Assembly (NCBI RefSeq): GCF_050948215.1
Contig: NC_135158.1
Span: 3,085,822-3,149,821 of the forward strand
Source: Halictus rubicundus
Taxonomy: Eukaryota > Arthropoda > Insecta > Hymenoptera > Halictidae
Reading direction: 5' to 3'
Length of the DNA stretch: 64,000 bases
The notes under the pieces were generated by a model that worked only from the letters and a program-made list of their open reading frames with translations, was not told the origin of the DNA and searched no databases. Positions 62,001 to 64,000 of the stretch are shown piece by piece; within the stretch, counting starts at the first letter, position 1; every line of letters starts with the position of its first letter. Position numbers and translations under genes: made by a program.

Positions 62001-63329
62001 TGATAAACAACGACCGCATCACAATGCCGGACCAAGTGTCCCTGCTGTTCGAGGTGCAGGACCTGGCAGTGGCCTCTCCAGCGACGGTCTCCCGAGCGGG
62101 GATGGTGTACAACGATTACAAGGACCTCGGCTGGAAACCGTACATGAACTGCTGGCTGCAGAGGTACCAAGGAAAACCGAAATTCGTGGCCGAGGTAACT
62201 GAACTTTCGACGTAGTTCCCTGGTTGTGTTGGTCCCGGTGATTCAAGCGATATTTGCTTCTGGGAATAGATGAAGACACTTTTCGAGGAATACGTGAACA
62301 GCACCCTCGAGTTCAAGAGGCTAAAATGCGAGGAATTGGTCCCCACGCCCGAGCTGAACGCCGTGCAGTCGCTGTGCAAGCTTCTACAGGTGCTGGCCAC
62401 TCCCGAGAACGGCGTGGAATTCACCGGGGACGCGGACGCGGACGCGTTCGCCAATGTCGTGAAAATGTGGTTCTTCTTCTGGTGAGAGTCTAGGTTACCG
62501 AAAGTAGTCAGATTTTTCGATTCTTTAAATGTTCCCACAGTTTTGTATATTTCGTCTAGTTATTTTTGTCGTAAATGCATCGAATCAATCCACTTATTGG
62601 TAACCCTGAACAATTCCAGCCTAATATGGTCCATCTGCGGATCAGTGAACGAAGAGGGTCGCTTCAAGGTGGACAACTACATCCGCGAAATTGAAGGCTC
62701 GTTTCCACTTCGCGATACCGTCTACGAGTACTTCGTAGACTCCCGTCTGCGTGCGTTCGTCTCATGGGAAGAGAGGCTGCCTCAGCTGTGGAAGGTCCAG
62801 CCGAAGTGCGTTCGAGAATTTGCATCCACCCTGTCCCCTTTTTCCTTGAGTCCTCGAATTTTCGCATTGCAGGACGCCGTTCTACAAAATCGTGGTCCCG
62901 ACAGTCGACACTGTTCGATACGAGTTCGTTATTGGTTCCCTTCTGAGGAACGGGTTCCCTGTCCTGCTTATGGGACCTGTGGGCACTGGCAAGACTTCTA
63001 TGTTCCAATCGGTGTTGGAGTCCTTGAATCGGGAGAAGTATAGGGTCATGACGCTGAACATGTCTGCGCAGACCACCTCCAAGAACGTCCAGGTGATTTA
63101 ATTCGGTTGTAGAACGTTTCGAGTTGAATTTATTCATGTTTTCGGGGGTTGGTTCCGTGTAGGACGCTGTCGAGAGTAGACTGGAGAAACGCACGAAGGG
63201 GATTTATATTCCTGTTGGCGGGAAAACCTTGATCGCCTTCATGGATGATTTCAATATGCCCATGAAAGAGACTTATGGCTCCCAGCCGCCTCTGGAACTG
63301 ATTAGGCAGCTGATTGGATACGGATTCTG
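28350..63329 (+). CDS. DNAH2: axonemal dynein heavy chain 2 (inner arm f/I1, 1-beta), partial
   Basis: ATP-driven motor subunit of the two-headed inner dynein arm in motile axonemes. I joined 39 exons giving 2,571 complete codons with no internal stop; every junction keeps phase. Residues about 1-170 are an N-terminal extension and tail start. About 170-1100 form the tail (DHC_N1-type) and about 1100-1780 the linker side (DHC_N2-type), with motifs such as ETKRHVFPRFYF and QIQWTADC. AAA1 has GPAGTGKT (about 1859-1866) and CFDEFN; AAA2 has GESNTGKT (about 2140-2147); AAA3 has GPVGTGKT (about 2477-2484) and FMDDFNMP. Runs such as NCSEGLDYKSMGR, YAGKKKRQ, NSRHSTML and FDGPVDADWIENMNSVMDDN match DNAH2 more closely than other axonemal heavy chains I know, and its Drosophila counterpart is the sperm-tail gene kl-2. 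The start ATG at 28350 has A at -3 and an in-frame TAA at 28257. About 1,900 C-terminal residues (AAA4-AAA6, stalk, C-terminus) lie beyond the window. Confidence 0.95.
28447..33059 (+). other. DNAH2: DNAH2 intron 1 (4.6 kb)
   Basis: First and longest intron, from GTAAGA to a CTCGCGCAG acceptor. Contains a CT microsatellite at 30411-30443 and AAGTAGTA-type motifs at about 31772 and 31903. I see no other exon. First introns of this kind often hold enhancers, but nothing specific is visible. Confidence 0.65.
30411..30443. repeat. (CT)n microsatellite in DNAH2 intron 1
   Basis: Perfect TC/CT tract preceded by a run of six C. Confidence 0.96.
33060..33127 (+). CDS. DNAH2: DNAH2 exon 2
   Basis: Enters with two bases of a split arginine codon and encodes RETRLKKEELKPVYRDEDLAEL, ending in phase 0 at TTG|GTGAGC. 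Charged and helical in character. The ELKP and LAEL elements parallel the region just before the first conserved tail helix of human DNAH2. Confidence 0.8.
33128..33505 (+). other. DNAH2: DNAH2 intron 2 (378 bp)
   Basis: Ordinary GT-AG intron ending TTTAAG at 33500-33505. No features seen. Confidence 0.75.
33506..33848 (+). CDS. DNAH2: DNAH2 exon 3 (tail start)
   Basis: Opens INCVKEMTT and runs through IREFIEDPSIEVLSLY, LGFPVIPTREMNYFIRE and VLAPIFLPIETWPD, closely following the human EHFAQDP ... VYFIRQ ... VFAPQIF ... WPES block. It ends with one base of a serine codon at 33848. The next bases are GTATCCTCC, a U12-type donor rather than a standard one. The open frame runs on into the intron to about 34088, but that part has no homology. 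Confidence 0.9.
34203..34480. repeat. three AAGTAGTnnnAGTCAATGAAAA motif copies
   Basis: Related 25-35 base segments start near 34203, 34311 and 34451, spaced 108-140 bases. The same motif recurs at about 31772 and 31903 in intron 1, so it is a dispersed rather than purely local repeat. Confidence 0.6.
35076..35102. repeat. (AGG)n trinucleotide repeat
   Basis: Nine AGG units in DNAH2 intron 3. They encode poly-Arg in one frame and poly-Leu on the other strand, with no sign of being translated. Confidence 0.92.
35466..35570. repeat. paired GTGGGAGGAG ... CCACGCCC blocks
   Basis: Two copies about 71 bases apart of a block made of TGTGGGAGGAGT followed about ten bases later by CCACGCCC. They lie 170-275 bases before the 3' end of the U12-type intron. 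Similar sequence recurs in introns 26-28. Confidence 0.7.
35741..36031 (+). CDS. DNAH2: DNAH2 exon 4 (tail)
   Basis: Encodes VKADFYRCLDTFLCKLTDITYK, LTVIYVPRE, ADKELVKRLEG and a YQFWTYR end, matching human FLACLTDTRYK, VLYIPAE, KDKELVQRLE and EFWRNR. The left edge depends on the unusual acceptor described for intron 3. The right edge uses donor T|GTTGGT in phase 1, which is weak but gives a product of the same length as human through FDNLCGL. Confidence 0.85.
36261..36718 (+). CDS. DNAH2: DNAH2 exon 5 (tail)
   Basis: 153 residues, mostly helical: SPLVKKITEYLS, EAKSNIEYLRVL, IWLNSPYYNSQERIENLF and NLNEVFEGKTRKS. The human protein has IWVNSPHYNTRERLTSLF and LDRIFEG here. Acceptor TTACAG and strong donor GAG|GTGAGC, phase 0. 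Upstream in-frame residues back to 36173 are intron. Confidence 0.93.
36719..40441 (+). other. DNAH2: DNAH2 intron 5 (3.7 kb)
   Basis: GTGAGC to TTTTCAG. Contains an old tandem-like repeat at about 39590-40060 and a short GA tract near 38917. No exon is supported inside; the frames at 37150-37449 and 38036-38333 look random. Confidence 0.7.
39590..40060. repeat. diverged tandem repeat, CCATTAGGGGTGG family
   Basis: GAGTAAAATCCATTAGGGGTGG (about 39634), GAGTAAACTCCATTAAAGGTGG (about 39762) and CAAGAATTCCATTAGGGGGTGG (about 40030) anchor units of about 125-135 bases. A weaker copy lies between, and AGGAACATGTA recurs at about 39731 and 39901. Lies in DNAH2 intron 5. Confidence 0.65.
40442..40578 (+). 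CDS. DNAH2: DNAH2 exon 6 (tail)
   Basis: Encodes VPWDLNMDNIFRHIDIFIGRCHDMIEICQAM, aligned to human GWVLDQTSIFAQVDAFVQRCRDLIEVCD. Phase 0 in, phase 2 out at AG|GTAATC. Too short to stand out as an open frame; found by homology between neighbouring exons. Confidence 0.92.
40988..41330 (+). CDS. DNAH2: DNAH2 exon 7 (tail)
   Basis: Starts by completing arginine and encodes PVFSGTKG, KIERLFHEALQEI, KDLEVIIENLVTSAF and YMNREKLKPLFEAK. Human DNAH2 has PCFSGAQG, KDLEVMTQNLITSAF and REAIKRTYDKK. Ends AAG|GTAAGA in phase 0. The 409-bp intron before it has no features. Confidence 0.95.
41824..42343 (+). CDS. DNAH2: DNAH2 exon 8 (tail)
   Basis: Largest exon in the window, 173 residues, GC-rich with strong codon bias compared with the flanks. 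Contains LYSDEIHQAKQEVLD, HQHDILMKSIEDLVENLHLSW, FLMRRSDDRTGNLE and READYWVNLRFPIP. The equivalent human segments are LFNSELALVNRER, TYQQMVQAIDELVRKTFQEW and EIDYWERLLFETP. It ends in phase 1 at G|GTTAGA; the next codon in frame is a stop. Long open frames on the other strand are shadows. Confidence 0.95.
42344..42958 (+). other. DNAH2: DNAH2 intron 8 (615 bp)
   Basis: Carries copy 2 of the CTTTAAAATGAGCC element (about 42398-42490). Otherwise unremarkable; ends TTTTCCAG. Confidence 0.8.
42398..42490 (+). repeat. CTTTAAAATGAGCC dispersed element, copy 2
   Basis: GAAGTTTCACGCTTTAAAATGAGCC, then TCGTACGATTTT, AGTTACAGCCGTTTGAATA and CCGACA in the same order as copy 1. Confidence 0.72.
42959..43101 (+). 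CDS. DNAH2: DNAH2 exon 9 (tail)
   Basis: ALSVSERELFRELIRQLDRKINPGLGRLTW, matching human MLSPDEQALFKERIRLLDKKIHPGLKKLHW. Phase 1 in, phase 0 out at AAT|GTACGC. Confidence 0.96.
43102..44142 (+). other. DNAH2: DNAH2 intron 9 (1.0 kb)
   Basis: A CT microsatellite (43114-43147, interrupted) begins 12 bases after the donor. GGCCACGCCCACC at 43907-43919 is followed by GGCCCCTCCCACC. No exon seen. Confidence 0.75.
43114..43147. repeat. (CT)n microsatellite near a donor site
   Basis: Interrupted CT tract beginning a dozen bases inside intron 9, close enough to affect U1 or polypyrimidine-protein binding if its length varies (inference). Confidence 0.93.
44143..44288 (+). CDS. DNAH2: DNAH2 exon 10 (tail)
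   Basis: LQEFIDVYKESNFEILKICENICDTPMIKI ... YQLLELEDEIRRNR. Follows the human VNEFKASTLTIGWRAQEMSEKLLVRI ... RDLEFEEDQREHR. Phase 0 in, phase 2 out at AG|GTACGT. Confidence 0.94.
44357..44450 (+). CDS. DNAH2: DNAH2 exon 11 (tail)
   Basis: RDQTFQSTLAKHKIVMQYML, then VIFDGFKGVIED. Separated from exon 10 by a 68-base intron. Ends GAC|GTGAGT, phase 0. Corresponds to human AVQQKLMNLHQDVVTIM, then NSYEVFKND. Confidence 0.92.
44451..45698 (+). other. DNAH2: DNAH2 intron 11 (1.25 kb)
   Basis: Contains a heptamer repeat (TATTTTC x4) at 44474-44501, near the donor. The frames at 44987-45322 and 45186-45434 are not exons by homology. Confidence 0.72.
44474..44501. repeat. (TATTTTC)4 heptamer repeat
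   Basis: Four perfect copies of a seven-base unit, 23 bases into intron 11. Confidence 0.95.
45699..45869 (+). CDS. DNAH2: DNAH2 exon 12 (tail)
   Basis: 57 residues: SMQQWKDYLTKIDTVIQEAYRL, then LEAMYDALHGDETSPPSPFILIHADLIDNK. Human: QQQWMLYMIRLDRMMEDALRL and ELSKAINGDGKTSPNPLFQVLVILKND. Phase 0 both sides. Confidence 0.95.
45932..46121 (+). CDS. DNAH2: DNAH2 exon 13 (tail)
   Basis: ICFMPNLMEITSLMSGLFDSLLEPL, then VPRFVATF and PELLDLQQKLNDG. Preceded by a 62-base intron with TTTTTTTAG. Ends in phase 1 at G|GTACCT; a TAG follows two codons later, so splicing is required. Confidence 0.92.
46227..46323 (+). CDS. DNAH2: DNAH2 exon 14 (tail)
   Basis: EVNHCFAQVQVYLKTWEPFQGVWEVNRDLYLQR, matching human NASLLQNYLKTWDMYREIWEINKDSFIHR. 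Acceptor TTCAAG, donor AG|GTTCTG in phase 2; both are somewhat weak but the phases and homology agree. Confidence 0.92.
46398..46649 (+). CDS. DNAH2: DNAH2 exon 15 (tail)
   Basis: YKKLKPPAESYDTDITRYSLIANN, then a central WQQQFIELLQ and VYYYIAENSKK. Human: YQRLNPPVSSFVADIARYTEVANN, WQNKFATLL and HTYLKENAEK. The best end is AA|GTGGGT at 46650, which with the next exon rebuilds lysine and keeps human spacing. The open frame continues to about 46731 without homology. Confidence 0.92.
46650..47887 (+). other. DNAH2: DNAH2 intron 15 (1.24 kb)
   Basis: No exon or distinct repeat seen. Frames at 47139-47369 and 47584-47892 are by chance, although the second ends inside the true acceptor region. Confidence 0.7.
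47888..48015 (+). CDS. DNAH2: DNAH2 exon 16 (tail to linker)
   Basis: ITKEPTDLISMQYSLQLFERL, then a KEEEEFPKIQEQYQTL segment. Aligned to human ISRPPQTLEELGVSLQLVDAL ... IHEQFAIL. Phase 2 in, phase 1 out at G|GTAAAC. Confidence 0.93.
48139..48257 (+). CDS. DNAH2: DNAH2 exon 17 (linker)
   Basis: EKYDVTLSFDFRRRLGQIEPSWAAYLELLAQ, ending AAKK. Human has EKYEVPVEDSVLEMLDSLNGEWVVFQQTLLD. Phase 1 in, 0 out at AAG|GTAGGA. Confidence 0.93.
48348..48462 (+). CDS. DNAH2: DNAH2 exon 18 (linker)
   Basis: EEFKQLLLQDALMLRDEVTTLVAKF, then GPFTSDWQTP; human KEKFKTGLIHSADDFKKKAHTLL, then GHFTSNVG. Phase 0 in, 1 out at G|GTAAAA. Confidence 0.93.
48543..48676 (+). CDS. DNAH2: DNAH2 exon 19 (linker)
   Basis: DAFSWIDYLHREIDTLKGRESQLRSQLSIFGI, then NLELIQLEK; human LDQITQVRAMLMAMREEENSLRANLGIFKI, then DLQNLEKELD. 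A short exon recovered through splice phase and homology. Confidence 0.93.
48729..48922 (+). CDS. DNAH2: DNAH2 exon 20 (linker)
   Basis: DLAAIELVWQLTSEWQEAWERYRTENFW, then NVLFRKLNRLSRELRDKNWEIIEHTR. Human ends LFRRLTKLAKEYKDRNWEIIETTR. Intron 19 before it is only 52 bases, the smallest in the gene here. Confidence 0.96.
48923..49249 (+). other. DNAH2: DNAH2 intron 20 (327 bp)
   Basis: GTGATC to GTTGCAG; nothing notable. Confidence 0.8.
49250..49478 (+). CDS. DNAH2: DNAH2 exon 21 (linker)
   Basis: LVDKFRRTLPLITDLKNPAMRPRHW, then DETSESFTLDLIAEM and NSATMELAIEV. Human: IEQFKRTMPLISDLRNPALRERHW, QESESFTLEQIVEL and SATKELAIEV. The LITDLKNP.MRPRHW block is a hallmark of dynein linkers. Confidence 0.97.
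49673..49824 (+). CDS. DNAH2: DNAH2 exon 22 (linker)
   Basis: GLRNISLVWDMMPIEMAPYKERGIYKLLTTDEV, then EQQVQLSAMKGTR; human NIAKTWDVTQLDIVPYKDKGHHRLRGTEEV, then DNQVALSTMKASR. Phase 0 in, 2 out at AG|GTTCTA. Confidence 0.95.
49825..50208 (+). other. DNAH2: DNAH2 intron 22 (384 bp)
   Basis: A/T-rich with TTCTACATT-like iteration near the donor; no other features. Confidence 0.75.
50209..50459 (+). CDS. DNAH2: DNAH2 exon 23 (linker)
   Basis: FVEPFADQVDYWERTLSTIGEVLELTLVIQRGYMYMDNIFTTDDIKKQLPKE, ending PATHDPR. Human: FVKAFEKDVDHWERCLSLILEVIEMILTVQRQWMYLENIFLGEDIRKQLPNE. Usual families have QW where this protein has GY. Ends in phase 1 at C|GTAAGC. Confidence 0.96.
50460..51541 (+). other. DNAH2: DNAH2 intron 23 (1.1 kb)
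   Basis: Its first half is a diverged tandem array (listed separately). Its second half holds purine-rich sequence around 51280-51320. Ends CCATCGCAG. Confidence 0.8.
50545..51020. repeat. diverged tandem array in DNAH2 intron 23, ~160-bp unit
   Basis: Starts near 50550, 50715, 50873 and 51005 are each marked by ACAAAAGGGA-like sequence. Units share AAATAYGRCKTMGAGARCCTATA, CCAGATNAATT, TATCGRTARCATAAARTTCT and CTARNAAACGC in order. Three full copies and the start of a fourth. Confidence 0.75.
51542..51762 (+). CDS. DNAH2: DNAH2 exon 24 (linker)
   Basis: PGLLEVLNKISDNLEKMQRALEQYLETKRHVFPRFYFISNDDMLEILANSRKPE, then QHIKKLFENIKSL. Nearly superimposable on human PGLLDTLIEMNTIL, then YLETKRHIFPRFYFLSNDDLLEILGQSRNPE. 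Very strong dynein linker signature. Confidence 0.98.
52131..52245 (+). CDS. DNAH2: DNAH2 exon 25 (linker)
   Basis: TPAGKHIARGMYSIEGEFVLFCNSVLLEGQVERWLCDI; human SSKWEAVGMFSGDGEYIDFLHSVFLEGPVESWLGDV. Phase 0 in, 1 out at G|GTGAGA. Confidence 0.95.
52246..52745 (+). other. DNAH2: DNAH2 intron 25 (500 bp)
   Basis: GTGAGA to TTGCAATTGCAG, with a purine-rich second half. Several overlapping open frames here on both strands are by chance. Confidence 0.75.
52746..52917 (+). CDS. DNAH2: DNAH2 exon 26 (linker end)
   Basis: ETAMRTSLRDVLRQCRAALRKM, then KRDRWVKEWPSQPGITSTQIQWTADCTRTLLHCK. Human: EQTMRVTLRDLLRNCHLALRKF and KRDKWVKEWAGQVVITASQIQWTADVTKCLLTAK. Strong donor AA|GTGAGT in phase 2. Confidence 0.97.
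52918..54274 (+). other. DNAH2: DNAH2 intron 26 (1.36 kb)
   Basis: Holds the (CT)n tract at 52984-53021 and a CCACGCCC motif at 53574. Ends GCGGAAG, a weak acceptor. No exon seen. Confidence 0.75.
52984..53021. repeat. (CT)n microsatellite in DNAH2 intron 26
   Basis: Nineteen CT units about 66 bases from the donor. Confidence 0.96.
54275..54450 (+). CDS. DNAH2: DNAH2 exon 27 (AAA1 entry)
   Basis: LADSKKPLKKLRKKQNQALSKYSEAIRSDLSKLDRLKFKAIVVIEIHARDVIEKMYKA. Human: ADKKILKVMKKNQVSILNKYSEAIRGNLTKIMRLKIVALVTIEIHARDVLEKLYKS. The IEIHARDV motif precedes AAA1. Phase 2 in, 1 out at A|GTAAGT. Confidence 0.97.
54451..55571 (+). other. DNAH2: DNAH2 intron 27 (1.1 kb)
   Basis: Contains three GTGGGCGTGG or GGGCGTGG motifs at 54494-54600 and the first of the GGCCAC...ACAGAAAGCAAAA units at about 55334-55380. 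No exon supported. Confidence 0.75.
55330..56530. repeat. GGCCACGCCCAC...ACAGAAAGCAAAA dispersed units
   Basis: Units at about 55351, 56199, 56346 and 56480 share a GGCCAC(T/G)C(C/G)... head and a purine tail of ACAGAGAGAAAACAAATAAG type, about 40-45 bases in all. Heads without tails occur at about 55326, 55337 and 56328. They lie on either side of DNAH2 exon 28. Confidence 0.65.
55572..55734 (+). CDS. DNAH2: DNAH2 exon 28 (AAA1 N-terminal part)
   Basis: NCKDVSTFEWLSQLRFYWDKDIDDCIVWQTNTHFIYGYEYLGNSGRLVITPLTDR. The FDWLSQLRFYW and YEYLGNSGRLVITPLTDR motifs are dynein AAA1 hallmarks. Phase 1 in, 2 out at CG|GTAACT. Confidence 0.98.
55735..58402 (+). other. DNAH2: DNAH2 intron 28 (2.7 kb)
   Basis: Splits AAA1 just before the P-loop. 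Contains at least three GGCCAC(G/T)CCCAC-type units (56199, 56328-56375 and 56480) and copy 3 of the AAAATGAGCC element near 58228. No exon seen. Confidence 0.75.
58228..58305 (+). repeat. CTTTAAAATGAGCC dispersed element, copy 3
   Basis: GAAGCTTCAGCCTTTAAAATGAGCC, then GCGATTTTTTTTACAAAATTA and ATTTCGATG, in the same order as copies 1 and 2. Confidence 0.7.
58403..58627 (+). CDS. DNAH2: DNAH2 exon 29 (AAA1 P-loop and Walker B)
   Basis: CYITLTTALHLYRGGSPKGPAGTGKTETVKDLGKALG, then NCSEGLDYKSMGRLFSGLAQTGAWGCFDEFNR. The P-loop GPAGTGKT (58458-58481) and Walker B CFDEFN form the principal ATPase site of the motor, and both are intact. The KSMGR and SGLAQTGAW wording is DNAH2-like. Donor CG|GTGAGA. 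Confidence 0.99.
58628..59107 (+). other. DNAH2: DNAH2 intron 29 (480 bp)
   Basis: Ends GATACAG; nothing notable. Confidence 0.8.
59108..59396 (+). CDS. DNAH2: DNAH2 exon 30 (AAA1 sensor region)
   Basis: RINIEVLSVVAQQILSILTALSQKL, then FITMNPGYAGRTELPDNLKSMFRPISMMVPDSNMIAEINLFGEGFENTRVLARK. TMNPGYAGR carries the sensor-1 asparagine and TELPDNLK the arginine-finger region of the family. Phase 2 in, 0 out. Confidence 0.99.
59500..59637 (+). CDS. DNAH2: DNAH2 exon 31 (AAA1 to AAA2)
   Basis: VFTLYTLAQQQLSKQYHYDFGLRGIVTLTRYAGKKKRQYPNLPDDE. Human VYTLYSLAVQQLSRQDHYDFGLRALTSLLRYAGKKRR. The HYDFGLR and YAGKKKR motifs support the DNAH2 assignment. Confidence 0.97.
59638..60153 (+). other. DNAH2: DNAH2 intron 31 (516 bp)
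   Basis: A/T-rich, GTAGGA to TACACAG; nothing notable. Confidence 0.8.
60154..60324 (+). CDS. DNAH2: DNAH2 exon 32 (AAA2 entry)
   Basis: VIILAMKDMNVAKLTSDDLPLFLSITGDLFPDVEVPTVDYEEI. Human LLLSMRDMNIAKLTSVDAPLFNAIVQDLFPNIELPVIDYGKL. The open frame runs on to 60615, but residues after 60324 lack homology and belong to the intron (donor CTG|GTAATC). Confidence 0.97.
60325..61161 (+). other. DNAH2: DNAH2 intron 32 (837 bp)
   Basis: GTAATC to TTGTTTACAG. Its first 290 bases happen to stay open. No feature seen. Confidence 0.75.
61162..61453 (+). CDS. DNAH2: DNAH2 exon 33 (AAA2 P-loop)
   Basis: MLTKVIEVYETMNSRHSTMLVGESNTGKTVTWRVLQSTL, then YPINPKALSLGELYGEYNLSTGEWHDGVISSIMRKTCS. The AAA2 P-loop GESNTGKT (61237-61260) is intact; human has GCTGSGKT. 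AAA2 usually binds but does not turn over ATP. Phase 0 in, 1 out at G|GTATAT. Confidence 0.98.
61585..61676 (+). CDS. DNAH2: DNAH2 exon 34 (AAA2 Walker B)
   Basis: EDTPDEKWILFDGPVDADWIENMNSVMDDNK, almost identical to human EKPDEKWILFDGPVDTLWIENMNSVMDDNK. ILFDGPVD is the AAA2 Walker B region. Confidence 0.98.
61677..61990 (+). other. DNAH2: DNAH2 intron 34 (314 bp)
   Basis: GTGAGA to GTGTCGCAG; nothing notable. Confidence 0.8.
61991..62194 (+). CDS. DNAH2: DNAH2 exon 35 (AAA2)
   Basis: VLTLINNDRITMPDQVSLLFEVQDLAVASPATVSRAGMVYNDYKDLGWKPYMNCWLQ. ASPATVSR is the AAA2 sensor/arginine motif. Human reads SRCGMVY; here the cysteine is alanine. Phase 0 both sides. Confidence 0.98.
62270..62481 (+). 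CDS. DNAH2: DNAH2 exon 36 (AAA2 to AAA3)
   Basis: TLFEEYVNSTLEFKRLKCEELVPTPELNAVQSLCKLLQVLATPENGVEF, then TGDADADAFANVVKMWFFF. Human CKELVPLPEYSGITSLCKLYSALATPENGV. The DADADA stretch comes from a GCGGAC hexamer repeat at about 62431-62448. Confidence 0.96.
62620..62805 (+). CDS. DNAH2: DNAH2 exon 37 (AAA2 to AAA3)
   Basis: LIWSICGSVNEEGRFKVDNYIREIEGSFPLRDTVYEYFVDSRLRAFVSWEERLPQLWK. Human MIWSVCASVDEEGRKRIDSYLREIEGSFPNKDTVYEYFVD. Ends at AA|GTGCGT (phase 2), followed by a 67-base intron. Confidence 0.97.
62873..63092 (+). CDS. DNAH2: DNAH2 exon 38 (AAA3 P-loop)
   Basis: TPFYKIVVPTVDTVRYEFVIGSLLRNGFPVLLMGPVGTGKTSMFQSVLE, ending NMSAQTTSKNVQ. The AAA3 P-loop GPVGTGKT (62973-62996) is intact, as expected of the regulatory ATPase site. 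Human VPTVDTVRY and NMSAQTTSNNVQ match. Confidence 0.98.
63163..63329 (+). CDS. DNAH2: DNAH2 exon 39 (AAA3 Walker B), last in window
   Basis: DAVESRLEKRTKGIYIPVGGKTLIAFMDDFNMPMKETYGSQPPLELIRQLIGYGFW. FMDDFNMP is the AAA3 Walker B with its catalytic-type aspartates. Ends in phase 2 at TG|GTAACA; the next exon is outside the window. Confidence 0.98.
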
Positions 63330-64000
63330 GTAACAATTCGAATCTTAATGTCCTCCTACAAAAAGCGTCAGAATGGTAACAAAAAATCGCACGTCGAATT
63401 TTTGTATGTCATTGTGAAGGGAATACTTCAACCTTCAAATCCACAACAATTTTTGCGGCGAAAAAGATTTTTCCTGAACCGTAGGAATTTTTTACCTGCG
63501 ACCGCTCTATTTTCATATTAAGCGCGATAAAATGTCAACGAAAAATCGTACGTCGAATTTTTTGACGTCGTCGTAAAGGGAAAACTTGAATCGTGAAATT
63601 CGCAGTAGATTTAGTGGGGAAAAAATTTGTCAAGGCCCGTAGGAATGTTGAATCACGATAGGCGATTAAAAGGTTTCGAATTAATTACACTGTCCAACAA
63701 AATTAAACTTTTTTCGAGTTTTGCAATACCTGTTGGGTGATTCTTATACACTTTGTCATCCTAAAACCGAATCTGAAAGTAGAATTGCTCCATCACGCAA
63801 CGTTTTCGAAAAATTTTGGTTTTTGTAAAAATGCCCGATTTTGATACGAAACGACGTGTTACGCAAAAACTAAATACGCGAGAAAGTTCAAATTTGAGTC
63901 AAGAGATAGAGGGGTCTCTCCTCTACATATTCATATAGTCAATTATATTTTTATGTACTTCCTAATAGTTGTAAATGGTTGTTAAAGTTTGAAAATGTGC
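63330..64000 (+). other. DNAH2: DNAH2 intron 39, start
   Basis: At least 671 bases of intron with no acceptor leading to a dynein exon before the window ends. A two-copy repeat occupies 63375-63660. Confidence 0.8.
63375..63660. repeat. two-copy repeat, ~157-bp spacing
   Basis: GTAACAAAAAATCGCACGTCG at about 63378 and GTCAACGAAAAATCGTACGTCG at about 63534 start two units. Both continue with AATTTTT, GTCRTYGTRAAGGGAAWACTT, AAAAARATTT and CCGTAGGAAT in the same order. Diverged, in the last DNAH2 intron. Confidence 0.75.

Noticed and set aside
62664..63194. 176-codon - strand frame
   Set aside because: Shadow of DNAH2 exons 37-39.
1..64000. tRNA, rRNA, CRISPR array, integrated virus or transposase gene
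   Set aside because: Looked for conserved tRNA arm sequences, regularly spaced identical repeats, and reverse-transcriptase or transposase motifs among the open frames; none were convincing.

Overview
The window is a piece of an animal nuclear genome, most likely an insect. Genes are split into many short exons by GT-AG introns, base composition is moderate, and GA/CT microsatellites are common. A hymenopteran is plausible from texture alone, but I cannot prove the order. I see no bacterial, viral or CRISPR features, and no tRNA or rRNA gene.

Layout, with both genes on the + strand. (1) About 2157-15577 holds the 3' part of a peripherin-2/ROM1-like (rds-type) tetraspanin. Two exons encode the large extracellular loop and a third, 8.7 kb downstream, completes the fourth membrane helix. 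The exons for TM1-TM3 are not visible and should lie left of the window. (2) 15578-28349 is a 12.8 kb region with no gene I can support. It holds microsatellites and diverged repeats. (3) 28350-63329 and onward off the right edge is an axonemal dynein heavy chain, best matched to DNAH2 (the 1-beta heavy chain of inner-arm dynein f/I1; kl-2 in Drosophila). I resolved 39 consecutive coding exons from the probable start codon through the N-terminal tail, the linker, AAA1, AAA2 and the start of AAA3 (7,715 nt, 2,571 complete codons, no internal stop). AAA4-AAA6, the stalk with the microtubule-binding tip and the C-terminus lie beyond the window.

Function: the dynein heavy chain is a motor subunit of motile cilia and flagella, which in insects means mainly sperm tails and chordotonal neurons. 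The tetraspanin belongs to a membrane-organising family best known from photoreceptors. Nothing shows that the two genes act together; they are simply neighbours.

Most notable: DNAH2 intron 3 has near-perfect minor-spliceosome (U12) signals, GTATCCT at the 5' end and TTCCTTAAC as branch site. Yet no AG acceptor preserves the reading frame; the best-fitting end is a rare GT...AT. The non-coding DNA also holds several undescribed-looking repeat families: an AAGTAGTA/TCAGACA motif, a CTTTAAAATGAGCC element, a GGCCACGCCCAC element, and four or more diverged tandem arrays with units of about 125-200 bp. I found no evidence of a wholly new gene system.
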